From positions 19,056,746-19,120,745 of the forward strand of contig OX155961.1 of assembly GCA_944548615.1 (NCBI GenBank): a stretch of 64,000 nt of DNA, written 5' to 3'. The notes beneath the pieces are model-generated. The model saw only the letters and a list, made by a program, of their open reading frames with translations. It did not search any database and was not told where the DNA came from. Source of the stretch: Micropterix aruncella (Eukaryota; Arthropoda; Insecta; Lepidoptera; Micropterigidae). Each line of letters begins with the position of its first letter. The stretch's first letter is position 1. Below, piece by piece: positions 1-11,440 of the stretch. The translations under genes were made by a program, and so were the position numbers.

Positions 1-53
1 TATTACTCATTTAGGAATATAAAAGGTTAAACGGGTAACGTTACACTTTAAAG

Positions 54-130
54 CAGTGATTCCCAATGTGGTCTAAATGGACCCCCGTGGTCTATTTCAA
101 ATTGTAGTGGGTCTATGTCAGTGAGGAAAA
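54..130. mobile_element. hAT-like terminal sequence
   Basis: CAGTGATTCCCAA at 54-66, followed by a run of short G- and C-tracts, resembles the terminal inverted repeat of many insect hAT transposons. No matching second end or 8-bp target duplication was found nearby, so this is a fragment at best. The same 13 bases recur at 9871-9883. Confidence 0.3.
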
Positions 131-1224
131 AATGGGGGTTTTTGAGATGTAAATGTTCCACGTTTGCGGACCCTATTAAGGCAGGTCATCATCAACTGTT
201 AGGCGATTCGTAACTGTCTTATTAAACCTAAAACAGATTGTGTGTTGAGTATAGTATTTTAAATGTGTATTAATCACAATAGACAAACGCGCGTCGTAAG
301 TGGCATGGAAGGAAATCAACATTCATCTCAAATTGGATAACTAGTCGATTGGGAAGGCCAACTCACATGACTAACTAGGGGATGTGCGCGTGAGATATGT
401 GAAAAAGTGCACTTCAATGGGTATCCGTGCAAGCGAGATAGTGCTACATGTGCAGTTATGTGCGGCTTTCTCAAATGCTTTTAACTTCACGGTCGTGGAC
501 GCTTAAATATAAATAACTAAAAATGGTACATATGTTTAATTTTTTAGAGCATTTTAATAAAAGATTGTTTTTGAAAATATGTTTTTACTATTGATTTATT
601 ATTTCCCTCGTAGTACTTTCCCTGTTACGCTTGAGTAGGTACTCGTGTAGCACAATACTTGATTACATTACCCTATATCTGCCTTCAGTACGTCGAACTT
701 TATCGAACAATTTCTCTTTGAAAGCGAAGTGCGTGTAACTGTTGGCGGAGATACGTTGATATGGTTAGAAGTTGTAAATCACATTGCGCATTAAAGCCAT
801 GAAGGGCGTTGTAATGCGTACAGCGCGGTGACAAAGAATCAGTTTACGCCGCTCTGCGGAGGGTGCCACAAAAGCAGTGGTAAACATAAATGGATATGCC
901 AGATAGTTTCAGATAATGACGCGAAGTAGATGCTCCGTTCTTATAGGTGGAAATTGTTGCGATGTCATATTTTTAAATATCTTTTTTTTATTATGTTATA
1001 ATATATATTAAAATAGATTAGGTTATCAAAGAATGGAGCAGAATTCATGTGTTCAGAAATATTTTAATGAATATAATGTTTTCAATTTATATAAAAATTG
1101 CAAAATCATTGACGAAATTATATATAAATTTTTCATAAATAGAGTACCTACTGAGCAAACATACAATACGACGTGTTTATCTTACATTACATTAACATTA
1201 TATAACATAACATTACATCACGAT
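131..1224. other. AT-rich DNA without recognisable gene
   Basis: Nothing codes here. Bases 544-602 (agagcattttaataaaag followed by T-rich sequence) recur at 9304-9360, so this piece is a dispersed repeat. The only open stretch near the end (1033-1263) is low-complexity and has no domain signature. Confidence 0.5.
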
Positions 1225-1385
1225 ACTTTACATTACATCGTTGACTGTAATGGTAGACTGTAAGATATCGCTATAGCGATAAGTCCGCCATATGTACATA
1301 AATTGTCTGTTTCTATAAAACCAGTGTAACATTCATTAAGATATGTTTTTACAGCACAATAAAGTTATTCTATTCTATTCTATAT
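1225..1385 (+). mobile_element. LINE 3' UTR with conserved hairpin and TATTC tail
   Basis: A 5'-truncated non-LTR retrotransposon end. It carries TGTAAGATATCGCTATAGCG, with a perfect 16-base palindrome at 1266-1281, then AAGTCCGCC, then CACAATAAAGTTATTC and a short TATTC repeat tail. The same block occurs at 22245-22380 (+), 28035-28165 (-) and 47219-47352 (-). The palindrome folds as a 6-bp stem with a 4-nt loop. Confidence 0.75.
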
Positions 1386-2059
1386 TACATTACATTTGTA
1401 TCCGATTGGCGAATATTCCGCTCTTGAACGTGTCACAATATACTATAGGTAGTAATATACATACAGCTTGCTGTAACAGGTAGTTATTACAAGATTTTTT
1501 CAAGATACTAGTTTGAGTATCTTAGCTATTTTTAAGAGAAATAGAAAATTTAATAGGTTCAGTGTCATCAACTAAATAAAATAATTGAAATAATAATGGC
1601 GGTATTAGATTTAGATCCAAAAAGTCAAAATACCAACAAAAAAAACCATAACTAATATACTTAATAAACCAATAATTTTCTGGGATTGACAATATTTTTC
1701 AAATATTTTTGTGCATAATACCTAAGTTTTGATATTGTATACTCACATATTTGTATTACTACAATACATAAATAAATAAGATATAGGGATTTTTTTTGTT
1801 TGGGAGTAGTCATGGTAACATTATTGTAGAGAAAATTGATGTTTTATAGAAATTATTACCTAATAAATAAAATATAAAAAATGATTGCACGGAAACAATG
1901 AACGTGTAAAATATACAATATTGAAGGTAAGCAATATTGGAAATATTCAAATTGGAGATATAGAATAATATAAAGTGGGCGAAATAATGGTTAAACTGAC
2001 ATTAAAATTGAATTCTCGAGTTATGGTTGGGTGGCTATATAAGCGGCTTGCCTTAAAAC
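1386..2059. other. AT-rich DNA, nothing recognised
   Basis: Low-complexity AT-rich sequence with T-runs. No repeat family or coding signal was recognised. Confidence 0.5.
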
Positions 2060-2925
2060 AAAGAGGCCCCGGAAGGCTTTGTCTATATATTCGTGGCATT
2101 TGGCGTCGAGCAGGGGTGGGGGGAACCTCCTGTCATGGCGTCACGTGGCAAGGCGCACCGGCGGTCACGTGGTCGCGCGGTCAACAATAACCCGCCCGTG
2201 TGTGGAAGATGAAGGCGCTTCAAACCGTCCTCCGCACGTGGCGTCCCGGAACAAAAACCACTGCAACCACTGGGAGCTAATGGGCTCTTGCTGATTTGGC
2301 CACGAAGACCCATTTGTTCAGGGTTGGTCACACTCACGGGTCAACACCCATCCGGCGGCCACCACGCATGAAGTGCGAGCCCGGGTAGGATTCTGGCCTT
2401 GGGGCAAGTTTCACCTAGGAGTCAATCTTCTGGCGCTCCTGGACGTTCTGCGCACCGTGCGGCGTAAGCCAATCGATTGTGCATTCTGACGGGGGAGTCT
2501 GGAAGCAGTACTGTTTCCTATAGAGCGGGGGTGGTTGCTGACCTTACAGCGACTGCTCTTAAAACGACCATCGGCTACCCGTTTCCGGGTGAACAGCCAG
2601 GTAAAGACGCTGTGGTCCGCGATAGATTCGGTTTACAGCGTCCCACCGCTTCGTAAGGGAGAGGACCACGCAAGCGACCTCGAACCCAGTCGAGAGACTG
2701 GAGTAATCTGGTCTCAATTGGAAGTAAGGGCGTGAGTGTAAACCCGCTGGGTAACATACCTGGTTATCTCGCGGATAAGGCGTTGGCCTCTTACGGGCAT
2801 GTGGCGGAGCTTGACGGTGGACTGTTTTGTCCAAGTCTTCTGCGTTCACTTCACGGGAGATAGAACGACCAATCGTTAAAACTTCCTGAGGTGACGGGTT
2901 CGCCCGTTGTAGTTGACAGCTCTAT
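2060..2925 (-). repeat. GC-rich dispersed repeat, copy A
   Basis: A GC-rich block that matches, in inverted orientation, the block at 8240-8830, and more loosely those at 34160-34475, 46990-47850 and 56640-57255. Shared landmarks include ggtgacgggttcgcccgttg near 2890-2910, agcgacctcgaac near 2676-2690, ccgatagattcgg-like text near 2616 and caccgtgcggcgtaagccaa near 2453-2472. Three CACGTG boxes lie at 2142, 2166 and 2235 in its outer part. Short open frames exist on both strands but are interrupted in other copies. The family is unclassified; a non-autonomous transposon or the decayed untranslated region of a larger element are both possible. Confidence 0.6.
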
Positions 2926-3699
2926 TTGTTAGGGGGTTAACTACTTAAAAAAACTGATTTAAATTAAGGACGTCGCACAATATCGGTCTATTAAACAGTC
3001 GTCCCTTACATTATCGAAGCATACACATCTGGTTAGATTCAATTCGATAAAGTGTATTGGCGATAACAAATTTTCGATTATCGATTACACGAGAGAGCTT
3101 TCACTACTAGTATTTGCAATTCACTCATGTACTGTCAAGATCCAGCCTCGGGGAATACTCGAGATACACAACTACATATGTTGTATTTGCACAACACTGC
3201 GCCAAAATACATTTAGTCAGCAAATACTATCATCGATTGAGGCAAATACTATCATATGTATTTCGACACATATAGCGACATATGCACGCTTGTGTTTTGA
3301 TTATATATCTTTCCTCGAGAGGGCGATTTCTAGTGTCGAATTAAGTGGCTGACATTTTTAAAAAATATATATTTACACAAAAAATGTATTCTAAAATTCT
3401 GAAATATATTAAGCAAACTGCTAAAGGGTGATTTCGTAATCATTAATATTCATTATGTCAAAAAGACTTATATTCACATTTAAAAATATCAAGCTGTTAA
3501 ATTCGTCGCCATGATAAAATTTAAAAAAAACCTGCATTTGCTGTGTATATGACCTAAGAAAGTAAGACGGGATTACGGAGTACAGAAGGGGATATCACTG
3601 GCTGACCATCCGAAACAGGGGAGATACGATAGTCCTCGGTTTGCTCTTCAGAATCTTGGAGGGGCAGCTCCGTACGATCTCTTAAGTAGGTTCATTGTT
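2926..3699. other. AT-rich DNA, nothing recognised
   Basis: No coding signal. A small local duplication of gcaaatactatcat occurs near 3220 and 3242. Confidence 0.45.
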
Positions 3700-4190
3700 C
3701 TGTCAGCTCACTGACGCCCTCTGAGATCTGAAGACAACCTACTGCTCTCGATCCCTTGTCACAGAAGTGATTTCTACTTGCACTCCTTCTCCGTATATGA
3801 AGCCCGTCTTTGGAGTGCTTTATTTTCGCATGTAAAGGCAACACCGAGTTTGTAAATGCTTCAAACGCAGGCTCAAAGAACACTTTATCATGTGCTCATA
3901 TATTTCTTTCTTTACTCCCCTCATTATTTCCTGCGTCATTATAGGTTTTTTGCTTTTAGAAATTTTCAATTTATGTTTCATTTTCTGCTCGGTTTTCGTT
4001 AAATACGTCTAACACAAGGTGCCTTTATAAGTGATTTTTATAACAGTTTTATTATTTTAACCGCAAACACGTCTTTCCAATAGTTTGTTAAGATAAGGGT
4101 GTAAGATATTGCTTCAGCACAATAAACTCTACGATTTGTTTTACTCACTAAAGCGTTTTATTATTTTTATTCATATTATTCTACGTGGTA
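3700..4190 (+). pseudogene. LINE reverse-transcriptase C-terminus and 3' UTR, frameshifted
   Basis: Reading from about 3710 gives PLRSEDNLLLSIPCHRSDFY, then a region ending ARLWSALFSHVKATPSL before a stop. This is the C-terminal signature of non-LTR reverse transcriptase ORF2 (RSxxNxLLSIP, then LWxxLP, then FKRRLKxHL). Relative to the better copy at 44683, one base is inserted near 3857 and shifts the frame just before the FKRRLK block. The 3' UTR holds a weaker version of the conserved hairpin (TATTG 4107-4111, CAATA 4120-4124) and ends in AT-rich repeats. Heavily 5'-truncated and dead. Confidence 0.7.
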
Positions 4191-5494
4191 AATTAAAAAG
4201 TGTGAAAGGAGAATATGTAACAGTAATTCATTGAGGTCAAGAATGCATATTATTGAGGTGCATATTCTTGCTTTTTGATTATTTTGTTTTATGACTATTT
4301 TTGAACATGAAGTTACTCTTCATCTATTTGGTATTATTTATTTTATTTTAGTCTTTAGATTTTATTTGTAAACGAAGCGTTTAGTGAACATGTTAGAAAC
4401 CTTATTTGGCCTTTAAAATCACCCACCTAAGCCTGATTTTCTTCCACACCCATATTAAATAATGTTGTACTTACTGTGCATTTTTCTGCGGTGGCAATGG
4501 TATATCAAGTAAACCGTGCGCTCAACTTCACGAATATTATATTACATAAGATAGATCTGGTATGGAGTAGTCGTGTATGCTTCCATTGATCGTATCAAAG
4601 AACGGCTTCGTGTTTTGCGCAAGGGAAAAAGAATGACGACCACGCAAAGGCCGCTACCAGTAAGAGCGATGCATCTGCATACGGATATTATTCTTTGGAA
4701 ATGTCTAGCTCGTATCTAAACAGGCATCACTGTGTAAATGGGACGAATTAAATAGGTAATATTAGTATATCTATGATATCTCGCATATGTTAAACACTTC
4801 ACTGTTAAACACCTGGAGGACGTAAAATAAAAAATAAACATTAAGTAGATGCTAATAGGTCACCCTTTCTATGATCACGCCGAATTCGGGGCTAAGACTT
4901 TTCTCACATTGTGCTCATTTAAATGACTAAAAATAAAGAGCATTATTGTCTGGTTATTTGTTTGTACTTTTAGTTACTAAATGTATGTCGTAGTTTTAAT
5001 TTCATCATTTATCATTTTACTGACAACTTGGATATTACAATTAATACCTTTTAATACGCATCTATTCAAATTATTGACTATTTCAATTATTTTAATTATA
5101 GGCATCTATTTTAATTATATATATTTATGTTTTGACAATCTAATACTTAATTTCTTGTTAAGAAAAGAGTAGTAACGAGACTTGCTACCTAACACAAATA
5201 TTTTGACACGTCCAACAGAGGGTTTAGCAGTCAACTGGATACGACAAAATTATAATTTAATGTAATGTAGTCCTTTGTGATGATGAGTCTGACCATATGG
5301 CCGTCCATTCGTAGTTCGTAAATGGATCTCAGAATCTATACTTCCTAGAGAAAAAATATTAACAGCAAACGAGTAGGTATTATCTGAAACGTATTCCACG
5401 ATCATTAGTGTTTTATTAACATGCTTTTTAGCACGCTTTTATTAGGGCGACCTGTATGTAACTATGTAATGGAATCTAAGGTAACTAATTTAAC
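4191..5494. other. AT-rich DNA, nothing recognised
   Basis: No domain or repeat recognised. A 63-residue hydrophobic open frame at 4981-5172 is what AT-rich DNA gives by chance. Confidence 0.5.
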
Positions 5495-5945
5495 CATCTT
5501 CCAAGGATCGTAGCGTCATGAAAATTGGCAGCTGTATGTAGTTCTGATGACAATACAATAATATGGTACCTACTGTCGAACTGATCTGATGAAGGAGTCG
5601 GAAGATATGAACTGGAACTTCATGATGGAACATCGTATCATAGCTGTGTTTGGACTTGTTAGAAAAGTCTTGGAATGAACTTTGACTACGATTAGGTTCC
5701 AATGTCTGATGATGAAGCCGGAAGATATGCACTGACATTCCATGATGGAATATCGTATCATAGCCGTGTTTGGACCTTTTAGAAAGGTCATGTAATGAAC
5801 TTTGACCACGATTAAGTTTCAAGGTCTGATGATGAAGCCGGAAGACAGGAACTGGCATTCCATGATGTAATATCGTATCATAGTCGTGTTTGCACTTGTG
5901 AGAAAGGTCACGTAATGGACTTTGAACACGATCAGGTTTCAAGAT
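5495..5945. repeat. 120-bp tandem repeat array (three units) with unique leader
   Basis: A leader starting gatcgtagcgtcatgaaaat near 5505 is followed by three units beginning tctgatga at 5585, 5705 and 5825, an exact 120-bp spacing. The units differ by scattered substitutions. Because 120 is a multiple of three, the minus strand stays open for 150 codons (5490-5942) and encodes a degenerate 40-residue repeat with core SKHGYDTIFHHGM. No known domain was recognised. The same leader and the start of the first unit recur at the window's right edge (63903-64000), so this is a dispersed element with an internal array rather than a single-locus satellite. Confidence 0.8.
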
Positions 5946-6589
5946 TATAACAAACCTTTTTTTGTTTTTTTAAGTGCATTTATAAAAGCGTGTTTTTAGT
6001 GTTTTTTATACATAAGAGTTTATTTATTTAATTTTAAATTTCTTTCTTTAATATTTAGGCTTTTTCATATAAACTTTATTGTAATATATAAATCAGATAT
6101 CAGTTACGCTCGCCTCTGCTAATTTCTCCCACCAACGGGCGAGTGAGCCAACGCGCGTATGCCAGCGATCCCATACGTAGAAGTTAGTTAGTATACCATA
6201 CGATGCCATACGTAGAAGAAAGTTAGTTACGTATTATTTAATTTCATGAAAAACAACTGAAATATATTCAAAGTATACCTACGTACGTACGAATTTTTAG
6301 ATTACTGTACGATTTCATCGAAACATTCGTAGCAACTCTGGTGTGTACCTTGCGCCATGCACCCGCTCCTGTTCAGTGCTTCAAAAAGTCAAATCGCCAT
6401 TGCTATATATCAAATATATAATAATAATAATAATAACAAAACTCTATCTTCAAGGAAAAATGTGAGGCCTTTCGGCAATATCTATCAACAAACCTATAAA
6501 TTATGTATCACAAGTTTTGAGTTGGTTTAGAGAAAAAAAAACGAAATAAATAAATAAATACATGAAAATAGTTCTGCGAGTAAGCAGTT
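5946..6589. other. AT-rich DNA with short ATA microsatellite
   Basis: No gene signal. A short ATA repeat lies at about 6420-6440. A small duplication of ccatacgtagaa occurs near 6171 and 6208. Confidence 0.5.
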
Positions 6590-7070
6590 TCCCTCTCACC
6601 CATTCCAAGTAGAGCGTATGCTGAGCAGGAAGAAAAGAAGAAGGGCGATTATCCCGGGCGGAACCCCAAAAGTGTCCGGCATAATACGCCCAATAGTAAT
6701 TGAGTTTGTTTGTATTAGGGTCGCAGAAGACGCAGGAGTATCGCAATAAAAACATATCGGCCGGGGGGCGATGTTAGCGCTGCCCGTAATGGATGTCGTT
6801 CGCAGCGCGGCCAAAATAAAATACAAACGATTGTGACCCATAAAAATTGACAGATAAGTGGCAATTTCCCATAAAGTTAAGTTAAACGCGCTGCTCTCCC
6901 CCGACATGCGTATTTGTTATTGGCCTGTCTGTGTTGTCAGTCGCCGCGATTATCCTCTGTTTTATGGCCGGTAATGGATCTCGTGGGAGAGGTGACACCC
7001 TTTCCCCATTGGCGCCATATACCGCTTTGTTTTTCTGCTCTCCTGATAGTCGTAGACGGAATTATCATAC
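6590..7070. other. GC-richer island, non-repetitive
   Basis: Composition rises sharply against its surroundings and CpG is common (for example near 6650-6680 and 6770-6815). Open frames exist on both strands but none has a recognisable domain. I see no second copy in the window. A host regulatory element is possible; an exon cannot be excluded. Confidence 0.3.
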
Positions 7071-7149
7071 TCAAGGACTTGAAATTTTATCATGCTATAT
7101 TATTTTTAGATTTTTTTATATGTTAATTAAATAAAACACTGATTTTGTG

Positions 7150-7350
7150 TACAAAAATAACAGGAACCGAATGGCTAAATTTAACCTTATGCTAATTCGA
7201 GTCTGTCACTCAACTGAGTCAAGCCCGTTCTAGGGTGGACAGGGCTCTAATTTTACAATAAATTATTTAAAAGTTTTAGTAAAATGCTCATAAAACTAAA
7301 TTGACCTAAAATGAGGTCTTCAAAAGCAAACTAAAAACGCAATTGCATTA
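7150..7350. repeat. Dispersed repeat shared with 15895-16160
   Basis: ataacaggaaccgaatggc near 7160-7178 and agcccgttctagggtggaca near 7225-7242 are found again in the same order at 15897 and 15971. Both copies then run into agttttagtaaaa and a cgg-containing AT-rich end. It probably belongs to a retroelement untranslated region; family not resolved. Confidence 0.6.
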
Positions 7351-7559
7351 TAAAATCGGAATTACAAAAAAATAACAAAATAACTTGAAATTTGAAATAA
7401 ATATAATAATTACGAATAGAATAAACTTATTACGAATAGGATTATAACAACGACCCAATGAGAATCACGTGCCAATTTTACCTTTTTCGGATGCCTCGTT
7501 TAAAATTGAATGTATCTAGAAAAGGTATACTCACAAGCTGCTGTGAGCTTTATAATACC

Positions 7560-7860
7560 TATTTAAATAATATATAAGTGTTTAATAATTCCTATTATAA
7601 ATACTCCTTATATCAAAGCCTAACCAATACAATTAACTGACTTTTCGTTTCAGCTATTTCATTGATCATTATTACCATTATTATACTTTTAGGATAATTA
7701 CTATTATTATTTTATATTAGTTTATAAACTGAACAACAAATTTTCACAATAACTTTTGCACAATTTATGAGACATTCTAGATACCGAACCCTCACACTAA
7801 CGCTCACGCTCACACTCCACACCCACACACTCAACACGCACTCACACACACCCGAAACAG
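7560..7860 (+). repeat. Dispersed repeat with CA-rich end, inverted copy at 62950-63220
   Basis: AT-rich body, then gacattctagatac (near 7771) and a run rich in CACACTCACG-type text at 7790-7850. The reverse complement of the same order is at 62950-63220. The directional tail of simple repeats suggests a LINE or SINE 3' end. Confidence 0.55.
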
Positions 7861-7870
7861 AAGCCTCCTA

Positions 7871-8060
7871 CAGGGGTTGGACAAAATAATTTGAACACTT
7901 GCCAAATATACAAAATTTATTTATTAATACGGTGTTGTACCACCATTTGCCTGTAAATAAGTGTTGTTGTATGTGTTGACCTCTGCTGTCACTTTTGCCG
8001 TGGTTTTTTATGTTGTCTGGTAACAATCCTTTTTAATGTTCATCGATCTCTGTGGGATAA
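7871..8060 (+). mobile_element. Tc1-like transposon end
   Basis: TA followed by CAGGGGTTGGACAAAATAAT at 7869-7890 resembles the end of Tc1-like elements, which insert at TA. The following text to about 8060 has no intact transposase. No second end was seen. Confidence 0.45.
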
Positions 8061-8179
8061 CTTTGAGTTTCACCGACTATTCCTCTTCGCCGATGATGTT
8101 TTTCCATGTTTTTTGTATGCTATCATTACCGTCGATACTGTAGGTTATAAAACCTTCAACAGTTCAGCTATCGTGGTCG

Positions 8180-8221
8180 CCGACGCTCCCGCAAACGTGG
8201 CGCCGTTAGCGGGAGCGTCGG
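8180..8221. repeat. Perfect 13-bp GC-rich hairpin
   Basis: CCGACGCTCCCGC at 8180-8192 pairs without mismatch with GCGGGAGCGTCGG at 8209-8221 across a 16-nt loop. It sits just before GC-rich repeat copy B and is not obvious in the other copies. Confidence 0.85.
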
Positions 8222-8239
8222 ATTAGATCCTTTCGGAAA

Positions 8240-8830
8240 AATTCTACATCTTGCGGTGTCGACTACAACGGGCGAGCCCGTCACCACAGGACGTTTTAAC
8301 GATTAGTCGTTCTGTCGCCCTGCAGTGAACGTAGAAGACTTTGGACAGTACAATTCTACGTCCAGCTACGTCACAACCCGTGAGAGTCCAACGCCTTACC
8401 GCGAGTTAGCCAGGAATAAACCCGGCGGGCTCGAGATACTCGCGCCCTCACTTCCAATTGTGACCAGATTTCTCCGGTCTCTCGATTGGTTCCGAGTTCG
8501 AGGTCGCTTGCGCGGTCCTCTCCCTTATGAAGCGGTGAAACGGAGTGCACCGAATCTATCGCGGACCGAGGCGTCCTTTGCCCGACTCTGAACCGGGATC
8601 GGATGGCCAATGGTCATTTCAAGAGCAGTCGCCGTAAGGTAGACAATCACCCCCGCTCTGTAGGAAACAATACAGTTCCCAGACTCCCCCGACTGTTAGT
8701 TGGAGAGCACAATCGATTGGCTTGCGCCGCACGGTGTGCAGACCGTCCAGGGGCGCCAGAGGTTTGATTCCCAGGGGAGACTGGTTGACCCAGTGTCCTA
8801 CCCAGGACGAGAATACTCTTTCATAGTCAA
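8240..8830 (+). repeat. GC-rich dispersed repeat, copy B
   Basis: The clearest copy of the family. In order: cgggcgagcccgtcacc (near 8270), cgattagtcgttctg, a CGAGGTCGCTTGCGCGG block (near 8500), cgaatctatcgcgg (near 8552), aagagcagtcgcc (near 8620), cccccgctctgtaggaaac (near 8650) and cgcaccgtg-type text (near 8728). A tRNA-B-box-like ggtttgattcc lies at 8761-8771, but no A box at the right spacing was found. No intact gene. Confidence 0.65.
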
Positions 8831-9303
8831 CAGCACAGACACACAATTTTGTATACGAATTAGATTATGATAGACCGGTCTCAATTTCTCCATGGCATAG
8901 CTGCTTCGCCTATGGTTTACACCAGACTAGAGGACTCCTTAACGGCCAACAGGACAGAAACGAAATTTTGTATACGCATTCAATTATGATAACCCATTCT
9001 AAGTTTCACCGTGACAGGGCAGCTGGCTTCCAACGAGGGGACTCTTCAACGGTCAACAGAATCTAATTTATTTATACGAAATCAAGTATGATAGCTCGTG
9101 CTAACTCTCACCGCGACAAGGCTGCTTGCACTCAGAGTTGGCTCCAGCGAGGGGACTCCTCAACGGTCAACAGCACAGACACGAATTTCATTGCATTCAA
9201 TTGTGACAGTACTTCTGCACTTCTTGGATACGAATTTAATTACAATAGCACGTTCGAAGTTTCACCATGACATGGCTGCTGCACCCAAGGTTGGCTCGGG
9301 ACA
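8824..9303 (+). repeat. Degenerate tandem array, about 106-120 bp units
   Basis: Units begin with ggtcaacagcacagacac-like text at about 8824, 8944, 9050 and 9165 and contain tacgaattcaattatgata-like and gtttcaccgtgacatggct-like text. Spacings of about 120, 106 and 115 bp show an old, irregular array. It starts exactly where GC-rich copy B ends and finishes at a dispersed repeat (9304-9360) shared with 544-602. Confidence 0.7.
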
Positions 9304-9443
9304 GAGCATTTTAATAAAAGCTTTTTTTAAAATGTGTTTTTGCTATTATCTTATTAATTTTATTCAACGAATTAGTTGTCTAATTTGTTAACACGTACAA
9401 TAAAATAATTTATTTTTTTAATTATATAAGGGAATAGAAGATC

Positions 9444-9448
9444 TGATC

Positions 9449-9481
<33 letters not shown>

Positions 9482-9585
9482 TACACTTTATTTGTACTTA
9501 ATAATAATTTACTTATTGTCACATGGCATTGTCTTACAACTAACCTAATCACAGTGGTACATATGCGCATTGTGGAAATAAAGAT
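9444..9585 (-). mobile_element. LINE 3' end with ATT tail (minus)
   Basis: Read on the minus strand, the block contains TTGTAAGACAATGCC, AATAAAGTG and then an ATT repeat that forms the simple-repeat tail (9447-9480 on the plus strand). It is only the 3' UTR of a truncated LINE. Confidence 0.45.
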
Positions 9586-9660
9586 TATTACGTTTGTCTG
9601 CATAAAATACAGCTTTTTGTTTAAACAAATAAAGCGTTTAATTATTATTATTATTACCAT
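9586..9660 (+). mobile_element. LINE 3' end with ATT tail (plus)
   Basis: aaacaaataaagcgtttaat followed by ATT repeats matches the end of the LINE at 44683-45130. It lies head to head with the minus-strand LINE end before it. Confidence 0.55.
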
Positions 9661-10037
9661 TAAAGGTATTTAAAACTAAGAATACCTGAGGAGAAAAAAT
9701 TGTAAATTGTATATTATCTAGATTTATATTGACTTTACAATGAATAGAAACTCCTACTAACGCAATTATTGTATGAGATACAAAAAAAAATAAGGAGAGA
9801 TAATGTATAGTCTACGAAATATTATTTGTCAAAAGTGTCGTTAAAATGTCATAAAATAAACAGTGATTCCCAACAAGTTGTAACCGTTTATTTTACTATG
9901 GAGATCGATTCTACCTGCGTGGAACACTTTAACAAACACTTTAAAGTCACAAGCTGACCGCTGCACCGGGTTCGATTATAACATCTTGAACTTTATACCA
10001 CCAACGATCAGAGTAAATATTGCAGTATAGATACCTA
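9661..10037. other. AT-rich DNA with hAT-like motif
   Basis: No gene. CAGTGATTCCCAA at 9871-9883 matches the hAT-like motif at 54-66. Confidence 0.35.
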
Positions 10038-10345
10038 ACAATAATTGTAAAATGTGTATTTCAGACAGATATATTAAAATACGCACTAAATACTGATGAT
10101 TTCGAAATCGAACTGTTACTATTACACTAATTAATAGGCTTAATCGGTTAGCTACTTACCATGTTAAATTCGGTGATTACCGATTTCGATTGTACAATTA
10201 TAACAATAATTGTAAAATGTGTACTTCATACAGATATATCAAAAAACACACTAATTACTAATGATTTCGAAATGGAACTGTTAGGGTTTCACTAATTAAT
10301 AGTCCTAATCGTTTAGCTACTTACCAAGTTAATGATCATTGCGTT
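10038..10345 (+). repeat. 165-bp tandem duplication
   Basis: acaataattgtaaaatgtgt starts at 10038 and again at 10203. Both units continue through tgatttcgaaat, gaactgtta and cgnttagctacttacca in order. By eye the units are about 85 percent alike. No other copy was noticed. Confidence 0.8.
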
Positions 10346-10849
10346 GGCATTATTATTATCAGTTCAGTCAACGCTTTCACTTTCGTCTATCTGCACGCGT
10401 TTAATTTTGCTCTTCTATTTTCAAATATGTTTTGCCTTTGGGAAGTAACTCGAGGTAATATTGCAGAAGAAAACAATACTCTCGGGTCTAGTCCTTGCGA
10501 TAATGGGCCACTGTTTTATAAACACTTGAACGAACAAGTCAGTAAATTGAAGTTTCTTAAATTAATTCTATTGCTTATTCAGCTGTCATTGAAAGATTCG
10601 GAGGAAAATGTTATTATTAGTGTTTTTGCTTGAAAATTGATACGTATAAATAATTAATATTATTAAGCGATCAAGGCGATTTAGTCTAACCATATCAAGC
10701 CATTAGACATTCGACGATAGGTGTGAAAAAGGTCTCGATCGTTGTGAAAAAGGTACCAATGTGCTAACGATACTTTTGTCAAATAGTATTTCGTCGACTA
10801 TATAGACGATGTCAAGCTGATCATTCGTCATTCCGCTGTGTAGCTGTAG
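10346..10849. other. No recognisable feature
   Basis: Mixed composition, no domain. ttgtgaaaaaggt is duplicated locally near 10719 and 10741. Confidence 0.4.
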
Positions 10850-11285
10850 GTGGCAATTAAAGAAAGAGCAAATCTCCATTCGCGCTTGCGAACCTAATTA
10901 AGCGAAGCATTACTCCAGCTCCCGAATATCGGATTTGCGTATCGGGAGATTCATCGGGTATAATCAGGGAATGTCTCGGGGGCCGATCGCGCGCGCCATT
11001 GTGATGGAAAATCGTGAAAGGAAATTACGGAGGCACGCGAAACGCTCATTTCCCCAGCGGGCGGTCGGCGACTTCGTACGCGCGCGGCCCCCTAACGACA
11101 CACATTTTCCGGGAAAAAATCAATTAGCGATTTCCCTAACAATGCCGCAAAAAAAAACAGGGAAATACGGGAGCATTTCGACCCGAATAATCCTCACCGG
11201 CGCCGGCGCCCCCTCGGATCCACGTCCAACTAGACGGAAATTATTGGGGCGTAAAGTGGAAAAAAATAAATAAAATTAGGTATGC
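10850..11285. other. GC-rich island, non-repetitive
   Basis: Dense CpG (gatcgcgcgcgccat near 10984, cgtacgcgcgcggcc near 11076, caccggcgccggcgcc near 11197) with homeodomain-like AATTAG cores. A 112-codon open frame at 10935-11273 has a very basic composition and no recognisable domain, so I do not call it a gene. A regulatory island of the host is the more likely reading. Confidence 0.35.
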
Positions 11286-11440
11286 TAATTGCATTGAAGT
11301 CGTTCGAGTGATATTTTCAGCTATTCCGCGGTCGCTTTTATCTTTTTTTTATACATTTTTATTTATCCGCAGCATACATCATCAATAATTAATCAAGTAC
11401 TAACTAATGACTAAAAATGTGTAGTAGAAAAACAAGTAAA

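Noticed and set aside
4981..5172. 63-residue hydrophobic frame that looks like membrane segments
   Set aside because: AT-rich codons give Ile, Leu and Phe by chance; no context supports a gene.
5490..5942. 150-residue repeat protein gene
   Set aside because: Open only because the tandem unit is 120 bp; no start context, domain or neighbour supports a gene, so it is kept as a repeat and raised as a finding.
8824..9303. Array that might be taken for CRISPR
   Set aside because: Units are about 110 bp and degenerate throughout, with no repeat-spacer structure, in a eukaryotic window.
9950..9980. tRNA-like GGGTTCGATTAT box
   Set aside because: No A box at the right spacing and no stems.
10935..11273. 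112-codon plus-strand frame in GC island
   Set aside because: Highly basic and proline-rich as expected from CpG-rich DNA; no domain and no sign of splice structure.
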